From Hyposmocoma kahamanoa (lineage: Eukaryota > Arthropoda > Insecta > Lepidoptera > Cosmopterigidae), in NCBI RefSeq assembly GCF_003589595.1, contig NW_020654289.1:7742776-7806775 (forward strand): 64,000 nucleotides of DNA, in the 5' to 3' direction. Position numbers and translations under genes: made by a program. Shown here piece by piece: positions 53,711 through 64,000 of this stretch; position 1 is the first letter of the stretch, and every line of letters begins with the position of its first letter. The notes under the pieces were generated by a model. It saw only the letters and a list, made by a program, of their open reading frames with translations, ran no database searches and was not told the origin of the DNA.

Positions 53711-54099
53711 GCTTTAACGAAGTGATTTATTTGAGAATATCGAAAAGGTCACATTGTTTTCATTGTCTTTTATATTGGCAAAAAAATCCTTGTGGTATCG
53801 TTTTCTTATTACATTGATGGCATACACTATAATATCATTATTATGTTTGCCATCGTGGTGAAAGATTTTGCCAATCGGCGTAAGGTATTGGCCGATTGTT
53901 GCCCAGGATGCAGATTTACAGGAAAGTAATGGTGCATCATGCGGGGATGGTCTTTTCATACGTGCGGTATCAGAACTTAGATCGTATTGTTCGTCCCATC
54001 AATTGGTATTATAAAAAAAAATAAAAAAATACATACTTTAATCAATTGTGTGTCGGCCATCTTGATCAACAAGCTTTTATACAAAAAAGGTGCGCATTT
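53711..54099. other. Weak SINE1 remnant at 53975-54018, otherwise nothing
   Basis: TTGTTCGTCCCATCAATTGG followed by TATTATAAAAAAAA matches the SINE1 3' end only. The minus-strand 81-codon frame at 53714-53959 is not recognised. Confidence 0.35.
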
Positions 54100-54235
54100 G
54101 ACCTCCATCTCACCTGATGGAAAGTGACGAAGAGGTCGAAGATGTAGTATGCACACCTAAATAATACCTATTCACTCTCACCTTGAAAAGCTCCACGTTA
54201 TAGGGTTCTGTCGTTCTTTATTCTTATATCCGCTC
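54100..54235 (+). repeat. Dispersed repeat R5
   Basis: GACCTCCATCTCACCTGATG to CTTGAAAAGCTCCACG matches 5244-5362. It continues into TTATAGGGTTCTGTCGTTC, which recurs at about 54833. Confidence 0.65.
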
Positions 54236-54779
54236 ACGCGATGCGCTTCTCCTACCGCAAAATGGCGGCTATTTGGTTTCGCAAATTAGAAAAGGATTCA
54301 GTTTAAACACAAGTTTTTATAAATAGAAATTATTATTCTGCATTGCTAAATAAATACCCTCCGAACTACAACAAAAACATCTCAAATAAAATGCAGTAAT
54401 ACACCGCAAATCTTGCACTTAAAAAGCACTAATGACATTTTTGGTGTACTTGGGTAAATATGATAATATTCCGTTTGAGTGGTTCTAACGTTTACCAAAT
54501 TACTCCTTAAAGTATAGTTTATAAACATTTATATTCAGGGTAAACTTAAAAAACGCTACTTACGGTATGTTTTCAATAAATAAACACCGAAATCACCAGC
54601 CCAAACAATAACACACACGATTGTCGTGACGTATTTTTGAAGTTGTTTATTTTTTTAAATGACAGACCCAGGCATTAAAAACTTTATGGTTTGCTAGAGT
54701 AGTTACCGAAATAGCAATTACTATTAGTTCTTTTACTTGTTACAACTTCGATATCCGATAAATCGGTATAAAATCATCA
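54236..54779. other. No recognisable feature
   Basis: No gene or repeat was recognised. Confidence 0.3.
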
Positions 54780-54875
54780 CCGGCACCTCTAGGTGTGGTA
54801 TGCGTCTACGGCAGCATGTATCGCGTGAGCGGTTATAGGGTTCTGTAGTTCTTTATTCTTTTATATTTAATGTTG
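54780..54875 (+). repeat. Partial R5-related repeat
   Basis: CGCGTGAGCGGTTATAGGGT and TCTGTAGTTCTTTATTCTTT match the 3' side of the R5 copy at 54100. Confidence 0.45.
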
Positions 54876-57023
54876 CCATCCTTCGGGTAATTTCAAAATT
54901 CTCCTTTCAAGAAATTTTTGGTGTTTGCTTATAAAACATAGCTTTATGTCTGTTCGGTATTCTGTCTGTGCTATTAAATTTATAATGATATCGAATGAAC
55001 GGACTGACTGGAACGAAACGGGCTGTGTGGTGCCGTCGATATTGACATTAGCAGTCAGTGTTGCTGAAAAAATCTAACTTGTGCTTGAAATATTATAATT
55101 ATTTCTTTTCGTTTCATCTCTTCTATTTCTGCTACTGATCATTATAATATAAACGAACAAGACTGTGCCGCCTTCTTGCCCAGTCGAAGACTCACACTCA
55201 CACCGTTGCCGTCGTAGTGAAGGGAGCAACGCGTGAGTACTTCAATATCATTTTGGCCAGGATAGCACAGGCAAAGAATTACTAGCTCGCTAAATACAGT
55301 CCACCTACAGCCGCATGCCTCGGCTTCCTTACGCCACAATGTCAGGCAAATACGGTGGATACGGTGATACATCCCAACCTATTTGCAATAGTTAAGACGA
55401 CTTTGTAAGATTGTGAAAAGTTTTAATTTTTTATATAAATTTTAGAACAAACTATCAAAAACAACGAAAAAATCTTTAGATATCATTTTCTCAAAACTAT
55501 GATGATATTAGTTAACACGTTATTGCTTATCAGCATCCAAATTAGGTTTAGAACAGAAAGAAAATATAAGTATGTACTTTTAAATATTTTTTTATTTATT
55601 TATCTAACATTAGTTCCATTTAGGTCTTTCCAGTTGCTTTTTATATTTAATCGACTAGGCGAACAGTTTAAATAAATAAATTAAAAAAATAAATTGAATA
55701 TGACAGGGGATAAAAAATTTAGGCGATATATGAATAGACGTCATGTAATTCCAAGCTCTATCTCAATTTTTCATGCTTGTTACGATGTAAACCCCAGCAT
55801 ATTACACTTTACTCAAATAAAATATTATGCTATATCGAAAGCAACAACTTTTTATAATAAAATAAATGGCTTTCTCAAATACATTAATGCACCCCACCAC
55901 TTTAGAGGGGGTAGTTAAGCTAACAGAGGCCATTCGCGACGTTTACGTTTGATATATACTCTACGGGAAATATATACCCCGAGGGGAAATATACAACGTT
56001 AACTGGGGTATTTGGGAAGATTTATTGTAATAATAGTTTTATTTTTTATCGACATTACTATGGCTTAGCACCTTCGTGGCAAAAAGGGTATCGTGCTCAG
56101 AAGTACCTACTAAAAATAAATAGTAAATTTTGCTACAAGGTTTTTGGTTATGTAGTCAGAAAGGTGATCGAGAAAATTGGAGCAAAAATGCCTCAAGAAA
56201 ACATAGACACTGTATTTTGTTTAGATCGAAAATTAGCTTTAAAGTTAGGTCTAACGCGTATCTGGTAAATAAAAGTCTAATTATGAACTTTGTTCTCTTT
56301 TACAAAAGGAGTACAGAAATTGAGGTATGTAATTTTAAACACTTTCAAGGAGTACCAACCCAGTTTTCATGTGTAAAGTAATTATACAGTTGGGAAAATA
56401 TTTTAATTACAAGGGTAAATTATATAATTTTTATTTTCGCATTTCGACCGTGACGATCGTTAGATTAATATCGCCTAGCAGTTAATTAAAATTGCGTTTA
56501 CGTTTTTCTAGTTAACGACGGTTTAATTACGGATTCATTGATTTTTGTTAAGGTCAGAAATTATTATTTATACTTTATTGCGCTGTTTCATTTTTCACAT
56601 GTAGTATTAGTTTAGTTTAGTTAGTAGTATTAGTAGTCACTTCTGTTTATAAAAAAAAACTTATGTTCTTAGTAACCTGTCACGAAATCGAAAATCCGAA
56701 ATAACGTTTGTTCGAATTTTTATTAAACCGAAAACCGAATTGTAACGAAACAGTTGTTTTTTTCAGGATATTTTGAAAGTTTATCGCAAAGACGCGATTA
56801 GGTTCGGTTAGGTTGGGTTAAGTTAGGTTTAAAAGAAAACATTTTCCTCTCAAATTACTTTCGAGGTTATGAAATTTCGACCAAACATTATTTCTGGCAA
56901 ATGTCATTTCAGATTACTGATAGGTAACCTCTTTTCTCGCCGTCGTAGCAAACCTAAAGAGATAATTCAGTCACTGAACAATATTGTGTCGAATTTGTTA
57001 ACCGTCTGTTTGTTAATTGTTTA
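54876..57023. other. No gene recognised; TTAGG-like stretch at 56798-56833
   Basis: The minus-strand frame at 55142-55372 and the plus frames at 55694 and 56130 show no recognised domain. 56798-56833 has TTAGGTTCGGTTAGGTTGGG and TTAAGTTAGGTTT, resembling degenerate insect telomere units. Confidence 0.35.
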
Positions 57024-57463
57024 TTAGCAGTAGAGGTCCTTGTGAAAGACTTCGTCACACTAAGCAACAATGTGAATGTGAATAGCCCGACACTAGGGAA
57101 ACCCTGTATCGCGGGTGCCATGGACACACAAATGGACAACCACACATTACACCCAAACTCACGAGAGAAATAAATGTAGGCCATATAAATATTTCTCCCG
57201 GCACGGGAATCGAACCCGGGACCTCTGCGTGGTAGTCCGGCATGGTAACCGTTCGGCCACAGAGGCAGTTTAAAGGATATTGATGAAATTATAGGTACAG
57301 AGGACTTAGGTATAATTTATGTCTCAGGGAGACGAGTGCAGTGCCAGTGCAGTGTCAGACCTTTGTGATTCAAAATTCTGAGTCGCACTGCAACTGCTAT
57401 GGATAGGCGTGTCGCTTACCATCAGGCGCACGACTTCTTCGTTCCGTCACTTGGTATCATAAA
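57024..57463 (+). mobile_element. SINE1 copy interrupted by tSINE-A
   Basis: The 5' part (TAGCAGTAGAGGTCCTTGTG to AGCAACAATGTGAATG) ends at about 57082. The 3' part resumes at 57274 with GGATATTGATGAAATTATAGG and runs to GGTATCATAAA. The CCACCTTACCTATTTC block is missing from the 5' part. Confidence 0.85.
57083..57270 (-). mobile_element. tSINE-A copy nested in SINE1
   Basis: Head and body are complete with a perfect B-box (GGTTCGATTCCCG), and the (ATT)n tail is missing. This is the clearest case of tSINE-A inserting into SINE1. Confidence 0.88.
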
Positions 57464-58429
57464 CGGAACCGTCTTCGAATGAAAAATATTTTTTAAACAT
57501 AAAAGAAATCTTGAAAACTTTGTAACAGCGGAATCAAAAAAAAACGTAATTACTTACAAAGTACATTATTAGCCAGCAGTAATTAAAAACAAAACTACTT
57601 TCATATTTCCTAGACAATGTCTTTCCAAGTCTCGACTTCTTAGTTCTCAACGAATTACAATACAAATAAAAAGTAGAAGCCATTTTTATTCGAGAAAGGT
57701 ATTTCGAGAAGTTCCGACGCCAAATAAATTCGAGAAGCTCGTTTCAAATATTAAAAAGCGGGTACGAGGATATTCCCGAGGTAGAAACAAGAGGGATGGT
57801 CAAGTGATAGACGTAATAACTCTAAAAGGTTCTGCCGAATGAAATAAGAGCATTTCTTTTATTGTTTACTCTTCTGTACTTGAAAGAAGCAAGGAATTAA
57901 TTTTATTTGTTACAATGTTTTTAATTACCATACTATTAATTAAGTGTGATTTAATAAATTATTTCTTAAAAGACACATATCGCACTTGACAACTTATTAG
58001 TTGACAACTTATTAGTATTATCGAGTTTTTAGGTTTTCGCGATTGTTACACATAGGAAATGAAACTATGTTTCATCATTCGTATACGATTCAATTTCAAA
58101 GTGGCAGGACAACACTGTCGCTTTGAAATTAAATAGGTAATATTAATATAACTATAAAGCAATTTTGATATAAAACTATGTTACTTGTTATGTGCGATAT
58201 ATACACTTATGTAGATATCGCATACACGAACAAATTGTCCATTCTATTTTCAGTTTGTAAAAAAGATAATGTAATTAGTTAATGTTATGATAGTTTTAAA
58301 ACTAATAGTGCAAGTAATATTCAAATTCTTTACATTTTATTTACATTTTTCAAATTATACTAAAGGCCTGTCTAAGTCTAGATGGATTATAATCATAATT
58401 GAAATAAACCTCAAATAAACTTCTTTTTA
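57464..58429. other. R4 fragment at 58019-58070, otherwise nothing
   Basis: CGAGTTTTTAGGTTTTCGCG and CACATAGGAAATGAAACTAT at 58019-58070 are the R4 outer end. A small hairpin, AATTTCAAAG/CTTTGAAATT, lies at about 58093-58131. Confidence 0.45.
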
Positions 58430-58615
58430 CACTCATAGCCCCGCGCTAGGGAAACCCTGTAACGCAGGTGTCATGGACACAGATAGACAACGACAAATTA
58501 CACCCAAACTCACGAGAGAAATAAATGTAGGTTATACAAATATTTCTCCCGGCCTGGAAATCGAACCCGGGACCTCTGCGTGGTAGTCCAGCATGGTAAC
58601 TGTTCAGAGGCAGTT
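58430..58615 (-). mobile_element. tSINE-A copy
   Basis: The body and B-box (GGTTCGATTTCC) are intact. The A-box core GGCCGAACGG has lost bases (CTCTGAACAG), so it is probably silent. Confidence 0.85.
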
Positions 58616-58661
58616 AAGAGCAATTAAGAGCTATTTGTAATTGTCTATTTAAAGAATATCG

Positions 58662-58916
58662 GTACTACAACCTTACCTATTTCTGCCGCCAAGCAATAAG
58701 GTGAACATTGCCGCGTTCCGGTTTTGAAGCTAAAAGGTGAAATTACAGGCACATGGGACTTGTCAACTTATGTCTCAGGGTGACGGGCGCAGTGGGAGTG
58801 CCCCTCAGATCTTTGCGATTTGAAGCTCCGAGTGGAAATGAAACTGTTATGGAGAGGTATGTTGCTTACCACCAGGAGCACGACTTGTTTGTCCCGTCAC
58901 GTGTTATCATAAAAAA
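58662..58916 (+). mobile_element. SINE1 copy, 5'-truncated
   Basis: Starts at ACTACAACCTTACC, about 45 bp in, 46 bp after a tSINE-A. The rest is near consensus, ending GTTATCATAAAAAAG. Confidence 0.85.
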
Positions 58917-60856
58917 GTATAATTGATAAAAATATACACAATAAGGCATAGGTACTGATGTATTGTTCAGTTAAGTATTTGTATATTGGGGCAACTTGAC
59001 TGCTCCGAATCTTTACAAAAAATCAAATTTCCTTTCGAAATATTGTACAAAATCACAAAAGTAAGTTCATATCTTATAAAAAGCCGATTTTGTGTGCGGT
59101 ATTACAATTTCACGCGGTTATTACCAACGATTCATACTAACTCGCATTGAAACGCAATCTTTTCATCGGCGAATCCAGAAAGTCGTGAATAGCCGAAAAA
59201 TATTCGTCCAGTATTATGAAAAAGTTAAATTCCTCCCCTGGAGCTAATGTCCATAATCTTGGCAACTTTTAATAGGACAGCCCCAAATTTGACGGTCATT
59301 ATTCAAGAAATATACTGGAGTATATTTCCCGGGTGTCCCGCCATCTGTGAAACTTTATTTCTTTCGAATTATTCTTTCGGCGCTGATCCCATCCGAAGGA
59401 GATACAGTACAATATTGTTATACAATATGTTTCAATATTGTGGTACGGTACGTGGCTCATCAGAAAACAAACGATAACTTTTTGCAAGTTTTGAAATACC
59501 TTCTTTATATCAAATAATTACCCAGTCTGTACTTATTTACAAATCTCACAAATTCAACTTCAGTAATACATCTGTGGTAATACCATCGAGAATGGCTGTG
59601 TTTTTTTGGCGGTTGTATTATTTTATGATTATTCAGCTAAGTACGGGCAAGCAGCTGCACAACTCCTTGTTTCAAGGGCGTCTACCTGATATCTGCAACT
59701 GTCTTGCTAAGAAATCGTAGGAAAACTTCTAGTTATTCACTTACACTCTCGGGGTAGTCTCTTTCTTCAAATTCCGCCAAACCATCGCTCTCTACATATA
59801 GTTTATTAAAATTTAAATCAAAGCTTTGGGGTACACTTTTTGTGTATAAATTTGAATTAAGGCACACACAAAAAGTCCGTTCCCTTTAATCCACTTATCA
59901 TGGGGTATCCAATGCAATAATAATAAATAAACATGAAGTCCGTCTTTTTATATGGTTAATTTAATGTGGTATCTAGTGGGTTATTAGTCTGTACAGCTTT
60001 ATGGATCTTCCTGTTGACAACACGGACGCACTGAAGCTGACTCCTTGAGGGTCGCGTGTTCGCACAACTACATTATGTGAATGGTTCGATAGGATCTCGG
60101 TTAAATTTGTTTGATATTGTCAATGAAACGAATTTACGTTTTTGAATTATTCTCAATGATTAATCAGCTTGCCACTCAATATGAAAAGAAGCTTTTTAAT
60201 TCACTTTTCAACAAAAATCATGAAGCATCTCTCAAAAACAAAAAAGCAATTGAAAAACAATCCCACAAGGACGGCACTCAAGCGCTCCCATTATCACGAA
60301 CATCCTACACCCGGTCGGGTCGGTCTTACCCAGAAATGCAAAAAACATTCATCCTAATGCCTATCTATCTATCGTATAGCTTATCCAAGGGCCTCCACTC
60401 TTTCTGCCCCGTTGGCGTCCGAGATCGTATTTCTTCCGAGAGCCCGGGGACTAAGGGTGAGGCGCAAGTGAAGGGGGACGGGGGTATAAGGGTGATTATT
60501 TTCGGGTCAAGAGTCTTTTGGGCGGCTGTCACATGTCAACTTCGAATTCTATTACATTACGTCGGCGCTCCTGTTCTTGCAAGGTGCTGATAGCGTGTCA
60601 TTTGTCAAGCGTTCAGAATATGCAGCGAAAATGTTATATGCACTGTTTTATGAACTGCTTTCATGGACGCGTCGCTGCTATGTTTACGAGCGTTGCACTG
60701 AAAAGGAACGAAGTAATTTGTTGCGTAATGTACGAAAGATCACAAGTATCACAAGGTACTTGCTTAAGTTACGATGAAAATATTTTAAAACAAACAAAAC
60801 TTGTAAGTTTACATTTTGGAGAAATTATAATATTTAATTTTTTAATCAAATTATCT
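58917..60856. other. Repeat-poor stretch
   Basis: No transposon was recognised over about 1.9 kb. Plus-strand frames at 60111-60590 (159 codons) and 60518-60874 overlap in different frames and match nothing I know. 60400-60480 is GC-rich. Host exons cannot be excluded. Confidence 0.35.
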
Positions 60857-60943
60857 CAGATCCTTGTGATTTAAAACTCTGAGTAGCACTCCAACTGTTA
60901 TGGACAGGCGTGTCGTTTCATACCGTCCCGTCACTTAGATAAA
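60857..60943 (+). mobile_element. SINE1 3' fragment
   Basis: CAGATCCTTGTGATTTAAAA, CTGTTATGGACAGGCGTG and ACCGTCCCGTCACTTAGA remain. CACCAGGCGCACGACTTG is deleted. Confidence 0.75.
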
Positions 60944-60969
60944 TTTATATTAGATATGTAAATAGTATT

Positions 60970-61207
60970 ATTAACCGACTTCAAAAACACGAGGAGGTTC
61001 CCAATTGGACTATATGCTTTTTTTATGTATGTTATGCGATAACTCCGGTATTTGTGAAATATATATGATTATTTTTTTGTTGGAAAGAGGATACCTACCT
61101 CAAAAGTGGTCCCATATAAATTTAAAGAAAATATTCCACCTCTAAGGGTGGCAAACTAGGGTAGGTTTTGAGGTCGGTTTTTTTAGTACTCTGTACTGAG
61201 ATTATTA
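60970..61207 (+). repeat. Dispersed repeat R3, complete
   Basis: TTAACCGACTTCAAAAACAC to TTTTGAGGTCGGTTTTTTTA and TACTCTGTACTGAGATTATT. Near consensus. Confidence 0.78.
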
Positions 61208-62129
61208 CTTAGCAAAGTAAGTTTTAGTTTACTAAATTAGCTAGTATTTATTATTTAATGTAACTTAATTAATGAAGAATTAACTAGAATAGATACACAT
61301 ATATATAATTGAAAAGAGCGTTGTATTGCCAACAACCTGATGCCCAGGTTGGCAAGGTCTTTAGAACAAGTATAAATTTTATATCTGTGGAGGTATAATG
61401 GGCACTTATTTTTATATAAAAAAAGGTAAATGAAAAAAAACTACGTATAATAAAAAAAATTGTACATGCGAGTATATCTTACTTATTGTTTATGTCGCAA
61501 TTATAATAGTGAGTTTACAATGCCAAATGTTGCTAGAGACTTTTTATGGAAATTCGCAATTTTTACGCTGTCGCATGCGAAAACTATCATTGAAAAACCA
61601 TGGTAGGTACCCCGATTGATTTCTAAAGAGAGTATTGCGTGGACAGTTGTTAAAGAGAAAAGAAATGTACAAAACGATTTAAAAGACTTTAACACTGCAC
61701 ACTAAGTGCAAAACTTAAATGTCTCGTACTTTACGTAGCTTCGAAACTTTACGCTAAATTCCCAATTAACTTGGAACTTGTCGGGAAGGTCTTTTGAGCG
61801 ATTAAAATATCGGGAGGATAATGGCCGTCGCAAGAATCGATTTCACGCGTCATCAAGTTTGTATTAGGATCTTAATTCTGGTGATAGCACCGACCTCATT
61901 AGAGCCCTGAAAAATGCTAGCCAATTTTCGTAATTTACTTTTAGCGTGTTGCTTTTGAAAGGCGTACAGTGAACTGGCCTTGATGGTGACTAATTTGTAC
62001 ATATATATTATATGGTGAACAAGCCGCTTTTTAATGTCGTCTTCTATATTTGTTGATTACCTGAAACAAAACATAAAAATTTAGTCTACAATTAAAATGT
62101 ATAGAAATACAATAAACACATTTTTTTTA
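61208..62129. other. No recognisable feature
   Basis: A short hairpin, TTGCCAAC/GTTGGCAA, lies at about 61327-61356. No gene. Confidence 0.35.
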
Positions 62130-62225
62130 TTTTTACGATACCATGCGGCGGAACGCACAAGCCGTGCGCCTAGTCACCCTGAGACATAAATAAGTTGACA
62201 AGTCCCATGTGCCTGTAATTTCGTG
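62130..62225 (-). mobile_element. SINE1, 3' part of a split copy
   Basis: The minus strand has GAAATTACAGGCACATGGGA, CTTGTCAACTTAT and CACGGCTTGTGCG with an A-run. The ATCTTTGCGATTTAAAGC to GGACAGGCGTG block is deleted. The 5' part is at 63023-63079. Confidence 0.75.
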
Positions 62226-62299
62226 CCGGTAAGTACTTATTCGTTGACATATCGTGTTTTGTTTTTATTAGTATTTATTTAAATTAAATTTGGCTTGAA

Positions 62300-63014
62300 A
62301 GGGCAAGATGGGGTAAGAAGTACGCCGTTTTAGTCCCCTACAAATAATATCCTTCTCAGCTACACGAAAAACTTCTAACACAATTAGAAAACGAGGAAAA
62401 TCCACAGTCATTACTTCCTCACCATACAAACAAGAATTGGAAGAGACGACAAAACGAAAGAAGCTTGCGGAAGAGAATAAGTAAAAGAGAAAAGAAACGA
62501 AATATTAAAAAAGTTGGAAAAAACCAGAAGATTACCTAAAAAGAAAAGTAACCATTTTATTAAATGAAAACAGCGACAGTGATGTTGATAATACTCCTTG
62601 TATGTATTGTAGTGGTCGCTATTTGGGTTCAAACGAAGGCTGAGCTGCTTGTTCTGCTTGCTATAAATGGACTCACTTAGTTGTACTGGCATAGAATATG
62701 AAGATGCCACGTTCATATGCGAGTTTTGTCAGATTACTGACTATTGACTAATTATTAAATTATAATGGTTGTTTTACACCCCATCTTCCCCCTTAAGGGT
62801 GCCCTATCTTACCCCACGGGCGGGGCAAGATGGGGTGATGTTACTATTTCTGGTTTATGATTTTTTACGTATTAATTAAGTTGCAAATGTACCTAAGAAG
62901 ACTGAAGTATTGAAGACTGGTTCTCAAAGGTGATTATTAAAATAAATAAGTTTATATAGAAACATTATTGTCAGTTTTATTGAGCTTCAAACGTTAAGTG
63001 CCCCATCTTGCCCC
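62300..63014 (+). mobile_element. pogo/Tigger-like DNA transposon remnant
   Basis: GGGCAAGATGGGG at 62301-62313 is inverted as CCCCATCTTGCCC at 63001-63013. Further copies of the motif lie at 62778-62790, about 62800-62815 and 62822-62835. Such repeats near transposon ends often bind transposase. The interior holds a broken transposase 3' end. The exact ends and target duplication are not clear, and about 75 bp on the left (62226-62299) are unassigned. Confidence 0.55.
62345..62751 (+). pseudogene. pogo/Tigger-like transposase C-terminus, broken
   Basis: Plus strand: TRKTSNTIRKRGKSTVITSS then PYKQELEETTKRKKLAEENK and a stop. The K-R-K...ITSSPYK..L block is the segment after the DDE core in insect pogo-type transposases. 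At 62575-62751 a zinc-binding tail follows: CMYCSGRYLGSNEG, a stop where Trp is usual, AACSACYKWTHL, then after a one-base shift CTGIEYEDATFICEFCQITD. The C..C...C..C..H...C..C spacing fits this tail. The catalytic core and DNA-binding head are missing. Confidence 0.7.
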
Positions 63015-63022
63015 TCTATCCC

Positions 63023-63079
63023 CTAATGCTCACATTACTGCTTGGCGGCAAAAATGGGTAAAGTAGCAGTTCTGCTACT
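63023..63079 (-). mobile_element. SINE1, 5' part of a split copy
   Basis: The minus strand reads TAGTAGCAGAACTGCTAC, TTTACCCATTTTTGCCGCC and AAGCAGTAATGTGAGCATT. Some 30 bp of GAGCTCCTTGTGAAAGAG type are missing. With 62130-62225 it frames the pogo-like remnant. Confidence 0.7.
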
Positions 63080-64000
63080 AAACAACATTTATTTATTTAT
63101 TTATTTAAACACTTTATTGTACCACAAAGTAACTTACAAATTTTCAGAAACAATTTAAATATTTGTGTACAAAGGCGAGCTTATCCCATAAAGAGATTTC
63201 TTCCAACTAACCTTTTTTTATTTATATTTTCACTTACAACAACAGCTTAAGAGACAATTAAATCTACAGAATACAATGCTATTTCGTATACGTAAGCGAC
63301 TGGTGCCTGTGGTAGATTTGATTTACGGCTGGTGCCTGTGTTACGGGTCGCCAGACTCTCACCCCTCGAACAAGAAAAACTGTTTTTACTGTTATGATCA
63401 GATATGGGCAGAAATTCAATCAACCTGCCCGGGTTTTCATCCATTTCTGCCCAAAATGGTGGGCAGCAACGGCGAGTACGGACTTTGGTATAATTTCATA
63501 CTTACAAGAAATATGGATGTAAAGGACTTTGCAATCGTGTGAATTCACACTACTAAAGATGCACATTACGATTTTTATGAAGATCGATTCTTGAGCATAG
63601 GATCTAACGATTTTATGTTTTGTTATTTATTTCAATGCGATTTTCAATCGAACCCGGGACTTTCGCATCCAGCGCCCACGTTGTAAACCGAGGGAATGAA
63701 TTTCATTTTCAGTTTTGGTGTCATGTTGCAGAGTCACGCGTCAGTTCGACAGCCATGTTTAATATTCAAAGCGCATCCATACAGACCAATGCTTATGCTA
63801 AAGTTACAGTTTCAAGTGTCGTTGCGACCGGAGCTAACGTGTGGAAACTTCCTTAGCTTGCAAAATTGTGCACATCAGAAATGCTGGAACGGGACAATAA
63901 ACGTACACGCGTTGCAAATTGTCAAACAGGCATCATGTCGTGCAGCTCGCCGGTAACGATGTCCGACGCCCGGACACCGATTGCCACCGCTAGTCGGATT
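63080..64000. other. No gene recognised; small hairpin and tRNA-like B-box
   Basis: A 10-bp perfect inverted repeat, GGGCAGAAAT/ATTTCTGCCC, lies at 63406-63415 and 63443-63452. The minus strand at 63648-63685 has GGGCGCTGGATGCG and CCCGGGTTCGATTG, a B-box like that at 45361. Plus-strand frames at 63276, 63620 and 63696 are not recognised. Confidence 0.35.

Noticed and set aside
53714..53959. 81-codon minus-strand open frame beginning MKRPSPHDAPL
   Set aside because: Looks slightly protein-like but could not be placed; starts beside a SINE1 remnant and a LINE tail.
55142..55372. 76-codon minus-strand open frame with several Cys
   Set aside because: Cysteine spacing fits no zinc-binding pattern I know, and no neighbours support it.
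60111..60590. 159-codon plus-strand open frame
   Set aside because: No domain recognised, composition changes along it, and a different frame at 60518-60874 is equally open. A host exon is not excluded but not supported.
1..64000. CRISPR array, operon, rRNA gene or bacterial-type promoters
   Set aside because: No regularly spaced identical repeats, no rRNA-like blocks, and the repeat content is that of an animal genome.

Overview
This window looks like gene-poor, AT-rich DNA from an insect nuclear genome, most probably a moth or butterfly. I infer that from its repeats: tRNA-derived SINEs with (ATT)n tails, an RTE-type LINE ending in TGATGA, CR1/Jockey-type LINE 3' ends with a GACTTTGA tail, and a mariner with a TTAACCCC-type end. 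No search could be run, so the taxonomic call is inference. I found no host protein-coding gene, rRNA gene, intact tRNA gene, CRISPR array or bacterial-style operon. Almost every long open frame is a transposon relic or the shadow of a repeat.

The dominant feature is one short interspersed family, called SINE1 here. It is about 290 bp long, begins near GTAGCAGTAGAGCTCC and ends in an A-run after TATTATAA, and is present in about 28 full or partial copies on both strands. A second, tRNA-derived SINE (tSINE-A) has eight copies, several inside or against SINE1. A third tRNA-headed family (SINE-B) and several unnamed dispersed repeats (R3, R4, R5, R6, R8) fill much of the rest.

Layout: 1-6.6 kb has SINE1 copies, a hairpin element inside one of them (1385-1509), and a double-nested DNA element with clean 8-bp target duplications (4121-5018). 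6.7-16 kb has SINE-B, a Jockey-type reverse transcriptase fragment, a hairpin element at 8079, a second copy of the 8-bp-duplication element at 10765, and three LINE relics. 16-31 kb has an RTE LINE end, a foldback element carrying two inward-facing starts of one transposase gene (20273-20815), a perfect 24-bp-arm palindrome (21254-21303) and many SINE1 copies. 31.6-32.9 kb is a full-length mariner with perfect ends but a broken transposase. 33-49 kb has more SINEs, a GC-rich insertion inside SINE1, and repeat-poor stretches that could hold regulatory DNA. 49.5-53.7 kb is a LINE graveyard in which the 8-bp-duplication element twice interrupts the same LINE tail. 57-63 kb has SINE-in-SINE nests and a relic of a pogo/Tigger-like transposase inside another SINE1.

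The elements form layers of insertion that give a relative age order: LINE tail, then TIR element, then later insertion; and SINE1, then tSINE-A, hairpin or pogo-like element. The most interesting objects are the foldback transposon with a duplicated transposase start, the nested 8-bp-duplication elements, and SINE1, whose RNA polymerase III promoter is not obvious.
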